From CAZPBO01 sp964584815 (GTDB taxonomy: Bacteria > Planctomycetota > SKW154), in the NCBI GenBank assembly GCA_964584815.1, contig CAZPBO010000078.1:1-6788 (forward strand): DNA of 6,788 nt, written 5' to 3'. The translations under genes and the position numbers were made by a program. Positions 6,167-6,788 of this stretch are shown piece by piece (position 1 is the first letter of the stretch; every line of letters begins with the position of its first letter). The notes under the pieces were generated by a model that was not told the DNA's origin, searched no databases, and saw only the letters and a list, made by a program, of their open reading frames with translations.

Positions 6167-6787
6167 GACGCCGAACGCGTTGAGGATTTTGGCGGTGGTT
6201 GTGACGATGGCGAATCCGTGTGCTGCGGCGCGTAACGAGGCAATATGTATATCCTTGTTAATCGTTGCGGTCGCATCGGCGGGGATGAAAGGCACAACGC
6301 CGCGGCAGAAGAACTCCCGCGCCGCCGTCTCAACGCATAAATGCGTCATCACACCGCAAACCACCACCTGCTCAACTCCTGTCGCAAGCACCGCTTCGCC
6401 GAATTCGGTTCCCACGAAAGCCGAATATGTCGGTTTGCAGAAGACAGATGCGTTTTGGGGCAGTTTGATGCGTGGGTCAATTTGTGTGGCGGGATCATCA
6501 GGTGGTAGGAGATGGCGCCAGAACGCCGCCATTGCGGGTGCCTCATCAGGCGTTGCCGCATAGTATGTAGCGAAGATGGGTCTTTCCGCCCTGCTGAAAG
6601 CGTTTATCAATGTGTTGATGTTGGGGATGATATCTGGTGCTGCCTGCACGAAGGCGTGGCTATTCTGGTTACAGAAGAAGAGTTGCATATCAACGACGGC
6701 GAGGCAGACCTGTTGCGGTTTCAACGCAATCCGCCTGTATTTCGGCACCAACTGCTGTATCTGCTTTATCCATTGTGGGTCATCAAA
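6155..6787 (-). CDS. Isochorismatase-family cysteine hydrolase (5'-partial)
   Basis: This is a member of the isochorismatase-like hydrolases, single-domain alpha/beta enzymes using an Asp-Lys-Cys triad on isochorismate, nicotinamide, ureido acids or related compounds. A TTG at 6751 would give 198 residues, but the frame stays open upstream through the window edge (DDPQWIKQIQQLVPKYRR), so the true start probably lies outside. Numbered from the TTG, the triad is Asp21 (VVDMQ), Lys106 (FCKPTYSAFVGTEF) and Cys139 (GVMTHLCVETAAREFFCRG). The last motif and the YSAF stretch resemble EntB/isochorismatase-type rather than nicotinamidase-type members, but no pathway partner is visible, so the substrate is unassigned. 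It is convergent with hemW with a 12-base 3' overlap. Confidence 0.88.
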   Translation of the reverse strand, partial: FDDPQWIKQIQQLVPKYRRIALKPQQVCLAVVDMQLFFCNQNSHAFVQAAPDIIPNINTLINAFSRAERPIFATYYAATPDEAPAMAAFWRHLLPPDDPATQIDPRIKLPQNASVFCKPTYSAFVGTEFGEAVLATGVEQVVVCGVMTHLCVETAAREFFCRGVVPFIPADATATINKDIHIASLRAAAHGFAIVTTTAKILNAFGVSAD

Positions 6788-6788
6788 C

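Noticed and set aside
6155..6190. Possible terminator between the convergent genes
   Set aside because: Only a weak 5-bp complementarity (AATCC / GGATT) with a loop of about 20 bases was seen, inside coding sequence, so it is not convincing.

Overview
The window appears to come from a moderately GC-rich bacterial chromosome (roughly 55-60% by eye, not counted). The host genes are Arg/Ala-rich and packed with short overlaps. No 16S or other taxonomic marker is present. A thermophilic or deep-branching bacterium (for example Armatimonadota/Fervidibacterota-like) is only a guess. There are eight protein genes; no tRNA, rRNA, CRISPR array, insertion sequence or convincing intrinsic terminator was seen.

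Region 1 (1-2166) is phage-derived. It holds the C-terminal part of a large terminase subunit, running in from the left edge, followed 18 bases later by a complete portal-like protein. These are the DNA-packaging motor and the head channel of a tailed phage. The usual next genes (head maturation protease, scaffold, major capsid) are absent: the phage module stops abruptly at the portal stop codon.

Region 2 (2167-2239) is a 73-base junction and the only real intergenic space. It contains a candidate sigma-70-type promoter and a perfect 9-bp inverted repeat whose right arm covers the Shine-Dalgarno sequence of the next gene. The -10 element lies in the loop. This could keep read-through transcripts from the phage side translationally silent while transcripts from the local promoter are translated.

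Region 3 (2240-6166) is a tight same-strand cluster of five genes: an MBL-fold metallo-hydrolase, a SagB/nitroreductase-type flavoenzyme with an N-terminal membrane segment, a small hydrophobic protein with about three membrane segments, purM (purine biosynthesis) and a hemW-like radical SAM heme chaperone. Every adjacent pair overlaps or nearly touches, so co-transcription and translational coupling are likely. The functions are mixed: purine synthesis, heme handling, and redox or hydrolytic enzymes of unknown substrate.

Region 4 (6155-6787, minus strand) is an isochorismatase-type cysteine hydrolase convergent with hemW. The two overlap tail to tail by 12 bases, and its reading frame remains open through the right edge.

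The observations most worth checking are the promoter-in-hairpin arrangement at 2189-2242, the abrupt phage/housekeeping junction, and the SagB-type enzyme paired with a small membrane protein and no recognisable RiPP partner genes.
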